DNA from: Papilionanthe hookeriana x Papilionanthe teres
Taxonomy: Eukaryota > Streptophyta > Magnoliopsida > Asparagales > Orchidaceae
Length of the DNA: 64,000 bases
Direction: 5' to 3'
Assembly (NCBI GenBank): GCA_022702705.1
Contig: CM040427.1
Location: forward strand, 77,305,283-77,369,282
The position numbers were made by a program, and so were the translations under genes. The notes beneath the pieces are model-generated. The model had not been told where the DNA came from. It saw only the letters and a program-made list of their open reading frames with translations, and made no database searches. Positions 35,515-47,568 of the stretch are shown here, one piece after another. Each line of letters begins with the position of its first letter. Within the stretch, counting starts at the first letter, position 1.

Positions 35515-37956
35515 TGACCCGACCGCAAATAACGCAGTAATTTATGCTTCCAAAAATATGTTATAGCCAATACTTTGAACCAAATAATAATAGCGGCTAG
35601 TGTATATAAATATAATTTTATGAAAAATATTTTACACACTAGAGGTACTACGCAAGTATACGTATCGTTTCAAGTAATATAAGGCTTTAAATAAAGACCC
35701 CAGTATCGATCCCACGAGGAGGTTTATAGATTTTTAAATATTTTAATTTAATTTTTATGTATTTCTTTTAAAGTTATAAATTTAATATTTAATTTACTAA
35801 ATGCAGAAATAAAGTAGTACCAAAATAATGAGTGATGTAAATAATAATAAGCAAACAACTTTCTTCCTTCCAATTAATCCAAGACTTTTTAGATAATGTA
35901 ATCTTCGTGGAGAATATAAATTTATGGTATTGTGCCAAATAGAAGCATTCCTATTCTTTACCTTCGCTCGATAGTATAAAGAATATTGGCTAATCTATAG
36001 ATCAAGTCTGAATGTATTGTTAGTAGAATGGGTTAATCTAGGATTACACTACAAGATGTCCAAGGGTGGCTATGGTCGGCCCTACTAGTGACCCGTTCCC
36101 TTTCTATAAACCAAATTAAAAAAATTTAGTCTTTCACTCTAAAAACTCATTAATTCTACGCTCATTGAATAATATTTTCCTATTTATTTACATTTCACTT
36201 TGAATAACCCGCACAAGGTCTTCGACTACCCAATGATTCATGTGATATCTGCTAGTTAAGAATTCATCTCCTTCTAGGTCTCAAAATTCTTCAACAGATT
36301 TTAACAATTTAAATGGCCAATTTAAATAGTAAATTAAGATCCGGTATTAATATCATCACAATATTAAAACATTTTTAGTTTTTAATTCTCCAACGAATTT
36401 TATATTATCTTATTTATCTTTTCATAATTGAAAGAAGAAAGTAAAGTAACTACTCAGAACACATTGAATTTAAATAACAAAACATATAAATAAAACTTTG
36501 AATCAAATTATAAATACTTATCTCAAGTGTTTCTCCAACTGAACCTCTGATTCCTCTTGACTCCAAAGTGAAATAGACTTCAAAAGCACCAACTCTTCCA
36601 AACTCTCAATACAAACTCTAAATAAAATAAACTCACTAATTTATGAAGGAAAGTGAACTACAAGTGTGGCCCTATATTTAAAATTATCTCTCTGATTGGG
36701 GGCCTCCCTTTCTATAGAAATGGCCTCCTATTTATAAAGCCTAAGGGTCGCCTAAAGTATCTCTTCAAAATGTGTCCAAGTTCAATGAATCTTCTAGAAT
36801 CGTGTCCGGCGCCTAGCGCCGTACTCCGCGTCCGCTTCTTCTCACCTCTTCACTTTGGATCGCACCTCTTCGCGATCCAAACCGTTTCCAAGCGTCTAGA
36901 TACAATTAGGGCTGTCAAAAAAGCTCGTTGTTCGCGAACAGTTCGTGTTCGGTTCGCCAAAAAGTTCATGTTCGATTCGTTCGATAAGCAAATGAGATGA
37001 ACACGAATAATTTTTTCATTCGGTTTGTTAAACGAACCAAACACGAACAGTGATGTGTTCGTTCGTGTTTGGTTCGTTATTGTTCGAAATATAAAATAAT
37101 TTAAAATAATATATATAAAAAAATTTATGATATTTTAAAAATAATTATATATTATAAAAATTTATCATATTTTAAATAATTAAACTTCTATAAATTATAA
37201 TATATGATAAATTATTAATAACAATAATAATATTATAGTATTAATTATATTAATATAAATATGATAATATTATAATTAATATACTATACTATATATTAAA
37301 ATAAAACCCTAATCAAAACCCTAAACGCCTTATTCGGTTTGCTTCATTTTGAGGAAGTATGGGTTACCCGATGTGTACTGAATACCCGATCAATTTGCTT
37401 CATTTCGAGGAAGTATCCTATCAAAGCTAGGGTCGTCCAAAAAGCTCGTTTTTCACAAACAGTTCATGTTCGGTTCGCCAGGAAGTTCTTGTTCGTTCGA
37501 TAAGCAAACGAACCAAACACGAACAGTGATGTGTTCGAACATTTCAAACGCGAACACTAGCTCTGTTCGATCGTGTTCGGTTCGTTTACACCCCTAGATA
37601 CAATGTATCACATGTCCTATAATCCAGAAATAACTGTCAAACTTCTAGAAGGTCTAATAACCGCTCTAATCGTTAAAATAACTGCCCAAAGTAGTTACAA
37701 AATCGTAACTGTTTTGGTGTCGAGCTGGCGCTTAGGCGCCAGATTCTGACGCCTAGGCGCCAGACCCATTATTTTGGTAATTTTGCATTTTGGCTCCATT
37801 TTTACTCCTTTTTGCTCCTTTTTCATCTTTTTTTCTTTTTGAACATTTTTACATCACCTGCATCCAAAAACATAAAAAAATACCTTTCATTAAAGCATAA
37901 TATCTTTTAAATTTTAAAAAATCAAGGCATAAAAATAGGTATTTTTTTATGGATAA
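35515..37956 (-). repeat. 3' LTR of the Athila-type element
   Basis: Plus-strand start TGACCCGACCGCAAATAACG, end TTTTTATGGATAA. It equals the 5' LTR in order and length (about 1744 bp) once the 690 bp hAT-type insertion and its 8 bp duplication are removed. In the first ~200 bp compared by eye about 8 bases differ from the 5' LTR, so the element is not very recent. Confidence 0.9.
36907..37596. mobile_element. hAT-type non-autonomous element, 690 bp
   Basis: Begins TAGGGCTGTCAAAAAAGC and ends with the approximate inverse GGTTCGTTTACACCCCTA. The perfect 8 bp duplication GATACAAT (36899-36906 and 37597-37604) flanks it, and the 5' LTR of the host element lacks it at the same place (near 48950), which proves the insertion. 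The outer parts are rich in GTTCG/CGAAC words; the middle (37090-37300) is AT-rich and non-coding. A second copy of the left arm is found inside it (about 37435-37475), suggesting internal duplication. Confidence 0.9.
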
Positions 37957-37972
37957 AAAATCCCTCAAACTT
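37957..37972 (-). other. Polypurine tract region
   Basis: On the minus strand reads AAGTTTGAGGGATTTT directly before the 3' LTR, in the expected place for the plus-strand primer of reverse transcription. Confidence 0.55.
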
Positions 37973-39190
37973 AAATGTTACTTGTCCTCAAGTAACCCTT
38001 TTTACTATATAAAATGTATAACAATTGGAATAAAAGATAAATACTTAAGATTCCTTATAATTTTTTATTTTATAAAGGCTTTAGTAAATCATTAACCAAA
38101 TTTCACTAACTAAGTTTAATTTTAAGAATTTAAAGAATGTTTAACTACTAAATCGTAAGACTTCAAAATTTTTCATTCATTTCGAAAATAATTGTAGTTT
38201 ATTATATTAAGATCACATAAATTATTTACAAGAAAAAGATCTTCATGAAAATCTTTTCTAATAAAGATGCATGCATAAAAATTAAGTGAAATATGTAATT
38301 GGTTTTCTTTTTATAAGATAATTCAAGTGATGCCAATTTTTGATTAGCATCTCCTCAAGCCTTCTCCTCTTTTTTTTTCACAGGTAAGGATTATCGTATT
38401 CGGATAACTCGTTAATGATTTTGAACTTCACTATCCTTAACTTATATTTATAAACTTATACATCTTCACTTAATTACTATAACATGAATAGTTTTCAAAA
38501 AGACTTTCAATCTTTTTATTTTTCAAGTTATAATTCTTGATTTTTTAATACTTCTAAAATTCAATTATCTCTACCATGAATAGAAAAAAATTTTAATCTT
38601 ACTCTTCTTTAAGTTGAATAATTCTATTCTTAAAATCAATCAAAGTTATTAAAATTTTGGTTAAGCCTACTAAATTATTTATAATTTCAAAAAAAATTAA
38701 GTGATATTAAATAGATTTTTAATTCCTTATGTTATGTTAATATATATATATATTTTTTTTTAGAGAAAATATTAGCACTTAAAGACAAATAAAATTTAAA
38801 TTTGCATGTATTTTCCCTTCTCCCAAACTTAAGTTTTGGTCTATCATAAAAATTTTAAAGTATGAGAGAAAGAAAGGTATAATTTAAAAAGGAATTTTAT
38901 AAGTATGTAAAAACAGTCTACGAAGAAAAATTTACTTCTACACATGCCTTTTATGAATATCACTGAAATAATGAAGCATCTATAAAAGTAAGCAGGTTCA
39001 ATTTTTATATCAGTAGCTAAATTTGACGACTATACTAATCACAATAACAGAAACAGAACAACAACAATAACTAAATAGTACGACAATCATCAGTACAACT
39101 AACTTCAACAAAACATCAAACAAACATAAACCAATCATACTACTAAGTCTAACACACAGACAAATAAAACAAGAATATAATCTCGACAAT
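37973..39190. other. Non-coding 3' region of the Athila-type element
   Basis: AT-rich sequence between the 3' ORF and the polypurine tract, with no frame worth reporting. The plus strand has a region of TTAAG/ATTTT low complexity. Confidence 0.5.
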
Positions 39191-40357
39191 CTAATCATCA
39201 CTCGCACTCTCCTCATCATCATCATCATCGACACTAAAGGAAAAATCCTCAGTTTTCTTCGGATCATAAGGTGAGAATCTAGGACAAGTAGGGAACTGAA
39301 CAGACTGTTCTCTCTTCAAGAATTTAACAAGAGCTTCATCGTAATCAGCGTCATAATTGCTCTTCCTATGGGTAAAATCAGCAAGATGATCAAATTTAGC
39401 ATCGATCGTATCTATGCAAAAATGAGCTAAATGTAACAAATTCTGCATCTCTGAATACCTCTCATCCATAGTCTCCCAAAAACTAGGTGGTGGTGTAGCA
39501 TAAGTAGAAGGTCTAGAAGTAGAAGCACTACCTGGAGTAGGTACAGAAGTAGAAGGAGCAGTAGGTCACTTCCCGCGAAGATGATCATAAATACTAATAC
39601 TCTCCTGCCTAATAGGCTTTGTAGTCTTCAGCTTATCCTCAAAAATATCAGCAATAACTCCATCGCTCACGCATAAGGAATATATCAAAGATGGGAATCC
39701 TAATCCCACAGAAGTGCTGGATAGTGCAGTTGATTCTACATATTAATAGATAATGCTGCCAACATCAATCGACTTCCTTTCCTGAATGCAGTAGTTCAGG
39801 ATAGCTCTATCTCTACTAACTTCACTCAGGTGGTTGGAAGGAAGTAGTCTAGCAGAAATAAAATAGTGCCAGGCCTTTGAAATACCATTCAACTTAGAAG
39901 ATTTAAAGTCTACCTGTTTGTCGTTCCGGATCTTCCAAGCTCCAGTTCTGTCAGTTAGATATGCAATGATCATCTCCAGATCTCCTTCAGATGGAGATAA
40001 ACCAGAATAGAAGCACTCGACAGTAGGTGGTAGGTCGTAGAAAATGTTGATCCGCTCCGGAGTGAATCCCACTCCGACACCTCTAACGAAGACTTCATAG
40101 TCTTCCGCATCCAAAAAGGTGGCGTAAAATTCTCATACAACAGGAATAACAGCAACGACAGTGAAATAATAGAATCGCTGCCAGTTGTGTGCAACGATCG
40201 TGTTTTCGATCATCTCTCCAGGACTATAAAATCTGCGCTCCGAGATAAATTTCCTCGATGTCGCAAATTTGTGGTAACGAAAGTGTGCTGCCGCAGTAGC
40301 GAACTTGCTGCGATTGAAATTTTCTCGTTCTTTTTCGCGCTTAGATTTAGGTGTCAT
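39191..40357 (-). pseudogene. Athila 3' ORF, putative plant transposon protein domain
   Basis: One minus-strand frame of 389 codons with three in-frame stops: TGA at 40133-40135, TAA at 39743-39745, TGA at 39566-39568. The N-terminus is basic (residues 1-20). The middle carries words typical of the plant domain listed as Transposase_32 / putative plant transposon protein (I recall PF20167): ERRF near residue 40, EFYATF, R-G-V-.-V-.-F-.-P-E-.-I-N-.-F-Y, WHYFISARLLPS and SRDRAILNY. The C-terminus (39469-39191) is acidic, ending in a D/E/S run. Such ORFs lie 3' of pol in Athila-like elements, where an envelope-like gene has been proposed; I see no clear signal peptide or membrane segment beyond a short hydrophobic stretch near residue 65. 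Role unknown. Confidence 0.7.
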
Positions 40358-41127
40358 CTAAATGTGAAAGAATATATATAAAAATTAAGGAATCAAATAA
40401 ACTAAACTCTTTTAAGCTTAAGAAACTTAAAATGAGTTTAAAAATCCATGGAAAAATTTCTAAAAATCAAAATGTTTCTCCAAAATTTCGGTTTTCAGCA
40501 AAAATAGGAAGATCCATGGTAGAAATAAAAAATAAATGGATTAGAAGGTAGATCTGACCTCAAGATGAAGAAATCGAGTGATTTCGGGCTCAAAAACATG
40601 AAGATTTGGCCTCTAGATGGATCTAGGGGGTAGGTTTTTGCAAAAAAGTGGAAGGGTATGAAGCTTAGGCATCGGCAATGGCTAATGAGGGCTTAAATCC
40701 TGATTTTCTATTAGCAGGCCGAATCGGCGCCTAGGCGCCAGACTCGCCTTTCACAAAAATCGTTTTAAAAATTTAATTCTCCACCAAAACTCACAACTTC
40801 AACTTTCATATAAGAGTAACTCTTCAGTTTCCATCTTCCAAAATATTTTCCAAAAATTTTAAAAAATTATAAATTAAATCCACCAATTAAACACAAGTTT
40901 AAGTCAAATTCTTCTAATTCCATTCATAGTCTTCAATTTCGGGCTCAATACATTACAGATAAGTATAATAATAAGATTCAAGTCTTAACAAACAATCAAA
41001 CAACACAATTTCAAAGCAAATACAACACACATTGAACAATAAAACAAACACACAAACAACACATTCAATTTACTAAATCGATGCAACGACACACTAGATA
41101 AAGTCTTGATCTAACCACATTTATTAT
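40358..41127. other. Spacer with GGCGCCTAGGCGCC palindrome
   Basis: No coding region supported. Contains the 14 bp palindrome GGCGCCTAGGCGCC at 40726-40739, a motif also present in the LTRs of the same element. Confidence 0.6.
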
Positions 41128-41490
41128 CTAATCTTCAAATTTGAAATTTCCACTCTCGTCGCAATGAAGATTACTCGGCCTACTTGGGAAGAACACTAAC
41201 GCCCTTGGAAAATCTGCAGCCGTTTTCTCGTCGATCCATTTGTTCTTCGCATACATCTCCACTTGAGCGTCTTGATAGGCCGCTAGATGATCGAATTGAA
41301 GCTTTGCCTGTCATTCCAGATGCTCGATTTGATGATACATCTCATTGGGGCGATCTCCAATACTTTTGAATTCCACTTCAAATTTATCTAGGCGACTCGA
41401 AAACTTCTCCAAACTAACAGCAATAAAACCATTGAAGAGAGGTTGAGGATCCTTTGAACTCTTGTCTCTAGCCTCTTCTCCATGATTTCT
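41128..41490 (-). pseudogene. Small decayed ORF between pol and the 3' ORF
   Basis: A minus-strand frame of about 120 codons ending at TAG (41128-41130), broken once by TGA at 41311-41313, with no clear start and an upstream in-frame stop near 41505. The peptide has a helical, charged first half (words LEKFSSRLDKFEVEFKSI and IEHLE) and a QFDHLAAYQDAQVEMY stretch that continues the helix. It looks like a coiled-coil protein. I do not recognise the family. Its position suggests an accessory ORF of this retrotransposon lineage. Confidence 0.4.
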
Positions 41491-42131
41491 CTCTCCATTT
41501 CTTCAAAATCTTCTCTTATTTCCTTAAGAATGAAGTGTAAAGGTCGTATCTATGATTGCTTAAGGATTGGGAACGAAGATGGGGTAGTTTATAGGAGAAA
41601 ATCGTGTGAAAACTGAAAATTTTCAGTTTTTACACGACCCAGTAACTGTGGAGCTTAGGCGCTAAAACTGTCGCCTAGGCTTCAGACCCATCGATACAAA
41701 GTCTACTCTGGCACTTAGGCGCCATATTTCGGCGCCTAGGCACCGGAACCATGTTCGACTCCTTTTCGCCTAACGTCAAATTCCAAAGTTTTGATCTCAA
41801 AAATAGGTAAATTAGAATGGTAAGATCAATATAAACATCAATAATTAAAATTAACTTAAATTATAAACAATCATAATGAAGGTTAACTTGATCTCCTTTC
41901 ACTCACATACAAAATGGAGTGATCCAAAGTCCAAACTTTATATACTTCAAGATAATCTTTAGCTTAAGTCAATAAAGACTTGTTAGAATCCAATTTTCTA
42001 AGGTTATATAAAATTTAGTCAAGACCGAGGCATAACCTTACATTAAAAATGTAAAAACACACAAAAATAACTATGGGTTGCCTCCCACAAAGCGCTTGGT
42101 TTAACGTCGTCAGCCCGACCTAATTAAGTCT
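41491..42131. other. Spacer after pol, with GGCGCC-type motifs
   Basis: Non-coding as far as I can see. Positions 41654-41748 hold a cluster of degenerate motifs such as CTTAGGCGCC and CGGCGCCTAGGCACCGG, like those in the LTRs. Confidence 0.5.
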
Positions 42132-42464
42132 TTAATCAGGTAGACTCAACTCGTAAGCCTCTTTATAAATAATTTTTATGTCTCCCAAATAAGGCTTTAG
42201 TCTTAATCCGTTAGCTTTAAATATTTTTCCCGTTTTGGGATCTTTAATATCCACAGCTCCATAATGGTATACTTTCTCAATTATATATGGTCCCATCCAT
42301 TTAGATCTTAATTTTCCAGGAAAAAGTCTTAAACGAGTATTAAATAATAATACTTCTAGTCCAGGCTCAAATATTTTTCCTGAAATCTTTTTATCCTGTA
42401 ATATCTTCATTTTCTCTTTATAAATCTTTGCATTTTCATATGACTCATTTCTTATTTCATCCAA
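42132..42464 (-). pseudogene. Integrase C-terminal part (GPY/F module)
   Basis: Continues the integrase frame after a TGA at 42483-42485. It contains GPYIIEKVYHYGAVDI, the GPY/F module that follows the catalytic core in Ty3/gypsy integrases and is thought to help multimerisation and targeting, and it ends in the last ~25 residues before the stop at 42132. No chromodomain is visible, as expected outside the chromoviruses. Confidence 0.8.
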
Positions 42465-42482
42465 CTCATTTAATTGTAATAA

Positions 42483-42857
42483 TCATTTTTCTCCTGCAGT
42501 ATTCAAATCAACATTAAACTCCTTTATCGCCCAATAAGCTTTATGTTCAAGTTCAACAGGTAAGTGATAATATTTACCATAAACTAACTGGTAAGGTGAC
42601 ATTCCGATTGGTGTCTTATAAACTGTTCTATAAGCCCATAATGCATAATCAAGTCTATCAACCCAATCAGTTCTTTTAGGATTAACAGTTTTCTCTAAAA
42701 TTCTTTTAATTTCTCTGTTTGATACTTCAACCATTCCACTTATTTGTGGGTGATAAGCAGTTGCAATTCTATGTTTGATTCCAAATTTTTCCAGTAATGA
42801 TTGAATTCTTATATTTCTGAAATGACTTCCACCATCTGTGATAATTACCTTAGGCAT
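42483..42857 (-). pseudogene. Integrase catalytic core, second half
   Basis: The second catalytic Asp lies in ITDGGSHF and the Glu in MVEVSNREIKRIL, so the D,D-35-E triad is complete when joined with the Asp in the preceding block. The frame is the same as upstream; TGA at 42864-42866 and TGA at 42483-42485 separate the pieces. An ALWAYRT word typical of these integrases is present. Confidence 0.85.
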
Positions 42858-42863
42858 TCCAAA

Positions 42864-44531
42864 TCATAAAAAAATTATTTTCTTTAAAAATTTCGAAACA
42901 CTTTTGGAATCACAATTAGGTAAAGCTACAGCTTCAATCCACTTTGAAACATAATCAACTGCTAATAAAATATAAATCTTTCCAGATGATGGTACAAATG
43001 ATCCCATAAAGTCTAAACCCCATATATCAAAAATTTCAACTTCCAATATATAGTTTAAAGGCATTTCATCATTCCTAGATATATTTCCCATCCTTTGACA
43101 TCGATCACATGTTTTCACATATTGTCTCACATCTTTGAACAAGGTAGGACAATAAAATCCTGAATTTAAAATTTTAAATGCAGTTTTATCTACTCTAAAG
43201 TGTCCTCCAAATTCGGAATCATGACATTTTTGAATAATAACAAAACTTTCTTCAAAAGGTACACATCTTTGAATTACAGAATCTCTTCCCAATTTAAATA
43301 AATGAGGATCTTCCCAAATATAAGATTTAGCGTCATTTTTAAATTTCTTAATATATTTGTTATTCAATCCATAAGGTAGAATATTGCTAACTAAATAGTT
43401 AACTATATCCGTATACCAAGGTGTTTGGCATCCTTGAATAACATATAACTGTTCATCAGGAAATTTCTCATTTATATTTTCTTCAATAATAATATCGTTA
43501 TTAATTCTAGATAAATGATCAGTAATTTGGTTATCAGTTCCTTTTCTATCCACTATTTGAAAATTAAATTCTTTTAGAAGTAAAACCCATCTTATCAGTC
43601 TAGGTTTAGCATCTTTTTTTGACATTAAATATTTAATAGCGGAATGATCAGTATAAACTATGCATTTGGCACCAAGAAGATAAGGTCTAAATTTATCAAA
43701 GGCATAGACTATAGCTAAAAGCTCCTTCTCGGTAGTATTGTAATTTCTTTGAGTTTCAGTAAGAGTTTTACTAGCATAATATATAACTTTGAAAATTTTC
43801 TTATATTTTTGTCCCAATACAGCTCCAATAGCAAAATCACTTGCATCGCACATTAATTCAAAAGGTTTATTCCAATTAGGTGCAATAATAATAGGTGCAG
43901 TTATTAATTTTTCTTTTAAAATATTGAAAGCATTAACACAATCTTCATTAAATTCAATTTTAGCTTCTTTTTCCAATAAATGACAAAGAGGTTTAGCAAT
44001 TTTAGAAAAATCCTTTATATATCTTCTATAAAATCCACCAAGTCCCAGAAAACTTCTCACATCAGTAACGGTAGTAGGTGGATGCAGTTCAGCAATAATT
44101 TTCACTTTTGCTTGATCAACTTCTATCCCTTTTTGTGAAATTTTGTGACCAAGTACAATGCCTTCTGTGACCATAAATTGACATTTTTCCCAGTTAAGAA
44201 CTAAGTTTGTTTCTTCATATCTTTTCAGAACTTTGAAAATATTTTCCAAACAAGATTCAAAAGAAGTTCCAAAAACTGAAAAATCGTCCATAAATATTTC
44301 AATTCCTTTGTCAATCAAATCACAAAATATTGACATCATACATCTTCGAAAAGTTGCAGGTGCATTCCATAAACCGAAAGGCATTCTTCTAAACACAAAT
44401 ATTCCATAAGGACTTGTAAATGTTGTTCTCTCTAGGTCCTCAGGAGCGACGGGTAATTGATGATAACTTGAATATCCATCCGTAAAACAGAAATATGAGT
44501 GTCCATCTAATTTATCAAGCATTTGATCCAA
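42864..44531 (-). pseudogene. pol: RT (C-terminal part), RNase H, integrase N-terminal part
   Basis: 555 codons of uninterrupted pol. RT: first catalytic Asp in CFTDGYS, RRMPFGLWNAPATF, and the active-site box FMDD (normally Y/F-x-D-D), then FLGLGGFYRRYIKDF. RNase H: CDASDFAIGAVLGQK, TEKELLAIVYA, YTDHSAIKYL and TDNQITDHLSR supply the four acidic positions. Integrase: the HHCC zinc-binding motif (CH..GGH..C..C near CDRCQRMG), then the first catalytic Asp in GLDFMGSF. The literal ATG is internal; the RT N-terminus is in the block 44595-45086 in the same reading direction. Ends at a TGA inside the integrase. Minus-strand partner of the gag and protease blocks to its right. Confidence 0.95.
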
Positions 44532-44594
44532 GAAAGGTAAAGGAAAATGATCCTTTCTAGTGGCGTTATTTAATTTCCGATAATCAATGCAAAT

Positions 44595-45086
44595 TCACCA
44601 TCCAGTAACTTGTCTTGTAGGAATTAGTTCATTTTTATCATTGACAGTGACAGTTACACCTCCTTTCTTTGGAACACAATGAATAGGACTCACCCATTGA
44701 CTATCCGAAATAGGATAAATAATTCCAGCATCTAACCATTTTAAAATTTCTTTTTTAACAACCTCTTTCATGATAGGATTTAATCTTCTTTGAGGTTCAA
44801 TAGTAGGTTTAAAATCTTCTTCCATTAAAATCCTATGCATACAGATAGAAGGGCTTTTTCCTCTTATATCAGCAATAGTCCAACCAAAACCTTTCTTATA
44901 ATTCTTTAACACTCTTATTGATTTTTCTTCTTGATCTAAGCTTAGTTTAGAAGAAATAATAACAGGTAAAGTTAATGAATTTCTAAGAAAAGCATACTTT
45001 AAATGTGCAGGTAAAATTTTTAATTCCAGTTCAAGGGCTTTTTTAATTGAGGGTATAAGTATATCATTTTGAGTTATGTCCAACAT
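44595..45086 (-). pseudogene. pol: spacer and reverse transcriptase N-terminal part
   Basis: Contains the RT entry region: KEILKWLDAGIIYPISDSQW, VSPIHCVPKKGG and the TGW word, then stops at TGA (44595-44597). Reading past that stop in the same frame gives the RT phrase IDYRKLN and joins the next block, so one nonsense change separates them. Upstream residues (about 1-60) are a protease-RT linker. Confidence 0.9.
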
Positions 45087-45157
45087 TTCCCAGTTATCTT
45101 TAATATAATGAGTTTCTTTAGATATTTCTTCTTCTTTTAGTTCTTCATTTTTATCAG

Positions 45158-45640
45158 TTAATAATTCAATTTTTCTTCAGAAATGACTTTAAATTTTTCT
45201 TGATAATGTTTTTCAATTATGTAATCAATAATATCCATTCGATAACATTTTTCTTTGTCAGGATACTTCATTGATTTAAGGACATTGAATTTAATCTCTT
45301 GATCATTAACTCTCATAGTTAATTCTCCTTTTTGCACATCAATCATAGCCCGTCCAAGAGTTGTGAAAAGGTCTCCCTAAAATAATAGGTATTTCTTTAT
45401 CTTCTTCCATATCAAGTACAATGAAATCCACAGGGAAAATAAATTTATCCACTTTAACAAGAACATTCTCTATAACTCCTTTAGGATAAGTGATAGATCT
45501 ATCAGCTAACTGAAGGGTTACAGTGGTGGGAGAAATCTCTCCTAAATTCAACCTTCAAAAACCAGAAAATGACATGCGATTAATACTTGCTCCTAAATCA
45601 CATAAAGCTTTTCCACAAAATTTTTCTCCTCGCACAAGGT
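45158..45640 (-). pseudogene. Retropepsin-type protease, frameshifted
   Basis: The catalytic motif DLGAS is encoded at about 45584-45599 on the minus strand, inside LCDLGASIN. It is followed by a TGA at about 45556, then LQLADRSITYPKG and VDFIVLDME, and ILGRPF near the flap/C-terminal part. A one-base shift near 45365 moves the frame, and reading continues as MIDVQKGELTM down to 45158. The protease would cut the gag-pol polyprotein during particle maturation. Confidence 0.8.
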
Positions 45641-46387
45641 ATAGTGAAACTTCCAGGATCTTTAAGTTTCTGAGGTAATTTCATTTGAATTATTGCACTA
45701 CATTCTTCACTTAATGCAACAGTTTCAAAAGCTTCAAATTTTCATTTTTTACTTAAAATACCCTTCATAAATTTTGCATAAGTTGGCATCTGTTCCAAAG
45801 CTTTAGTAAAATGTATGTTAATGGTAAGTTTCTTAAAAATTTCAAAAAACTTAGAAAATTGTTGATCAAGCTTCTGCTGTTATAGTCTTTGAGGAAAAGG
45901 TGGTGGTGGTTTTTCAACTTCTACATTAATAGGAATAACAGTCTGATCTCTACTACGAGAAGGAGTTTCTTTAGGTTTTTCAATCTTTTCAACCTCAATC
46001 TCATTTTTCAATTTCATCCTGAATTCTTTCTTTTAATTCCTTTCCACTTCTAAGTTGTACAGCTTTAGCATGTTCATGTTCTTTTCCAGTTTCTTTTGGG
46101 TTGATTTCAACATTACTAGGAAGTGTTCCTGAAGGTCTGTAATTAATTAAATTAGCTATTTGTCCCATTTAATTCTCAATATTACGAATAGCAGTGTTTT
46201 AATTTTGTAATTGATTACTCAGTTGTAAAATTAATTCTTCTATAGATAACTTTTTCTGTTGATTATTAAATCCAGGAGGTTTATAGTTTGAATTTACTTA
46301 ATTGTTCCAATTTCCAGTTGGATGAGATTGATTATTACCCCATTGTTGTTGTGAATTATTCCAGTTAAAATTAGGGTGATTTTTCCA

Positions 46388-47392
46388 TCAAGGATTATAA
46401 TAATTTGAATAAGGGTTATTTTTACTAGCAATAGCTTGTAACGTTTTAATAGTTTGAGAATCTTCAATATTTGCAGAGTTCTTATGTGATACACTGATAG
46501 CAAAATTATCTAATTTCTTAGATATTGCAGCCACTTGTGAAGCTAAGATAGAAAAGGTATCGTTATCATGAATACTTGCCATTCTTTTAGGATTAACCCT
46601 TTCAGAAGGCCATTGAAAATTATTGTTAGCCATTTCTTCAATTAAAGTATAAGCTTCTTCAAATGATTTAGCCATTAAAGAACCTCCAGCAGATGAGCAT
46701 CAATAGTTGATTTCAGTGATCCAATAAGTCCGTTATAAAATGTTTGAATAATTAACCAATCAGGTAAAGCATGATGAGGACACTTTCTTAATAGTTCTTT
46801 AAATCTTTCCCAAGTTTCATAAATGTCTTCATGTTAAATTGACTAAACGAAGTAATATCATTTCTTAATTTAGCAGTTTTAGAAGGAGGAAAATATTTAG
46901 CAAGGAACTTTTGTGTCATTTCAACCCATGTTTTAATAGAACCTGTTGCTAATGAGTTCAGCCACATCTTTGTTTTATCTCTTAAAGAGAAAGGAAAGAG
47001 TCTAAGTCTAATAGCATCATCAGAAACATTGTTATATTTCAAGGTAGCACAAAGTTCTAAAAACTAGCAAGGTGTAAATTTGGATCCTCATTTCGTGTTC
47101 CCCAAATTGATTATTTTGAACCATTTGAATAATAGATGGTTTAAGCTCAAAAGAATTAGCATCTACGGCAGGTATTTGAATACTAGTATGAAGTTCATCA
47201 CCGTAGGGTTAAGCATAATCCCTTAATGGGTTGTAAACATTTTGTTCATTAATTTCAATTGATTCGTAAATTGTTATGTAAATTAGCCATCTCTTGATAT
47301 TTTTGAATTTGTTTTCCTTTTTTAATTCTTTTTACAGTTCTTTCTAATTCATAGTCTAAAGGTAATAATCCTTCAGATCCAGAACTACGCAT
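46388..47392 (-). pseudogene. gag of the Athila-type element, frameshifted
   Basis: Capsid/nucleocapsid polyprotein. It starts at ATG 47392, 152 bp inside the PBS, with an MRSSGSEG N-terminus. The retrotransposon gag core is at 47042-46788: AIRLRLFPFSLRDK, W-L-N-S-L, and FLAKYFPPSKTAKLRNDI. One frameshift near 46820 moves the reading to a WERFKELLRKCP-like continuation, and another near 46690 returns it to MAKSFEEAYTLIEEM (46675). Stops also occur at about 47210-47260. A zinc knuckle was not seen. Downstream (46387-45660) is low-complexity N/Q/P-rich linker before the protease. Confidence 0.85.
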
Positions 47393-47544
47393 AAAAAACA
47401 AATAAAAAGTAAAATAAAATAGCAAGAAATAAAATCACTTTTTTTTTTTATTTTTGTTTTTATAAATATTTTTGTATTTTATATTTTTGTATTTTGACAA
47501 TAAAAGAAATAAATAAAAAAATATTTAAAATCTAAAAATTTGCT

Positions 47545-47562
47545 TCCCCGGCAACGGCGCCA
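47545..47562 (-). other. Primer-binding site for tRNA-Asp
   Basis: On the minus strand reads TGGCGCCGTTGCCGGGGA, which is complementary to the 3' end of plant tRNA-Asp including CCA. It is 6 bp inside the 5' LTR end, as expected. Confidence 0.9.
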
Positions 47563-47568
47563 AAAACT

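Noticed and set aside
42132..47392. A functional retrotransposon polyprotein
   Set aside because: Several stops and frameshifts in gag, protease, RT and integrase.
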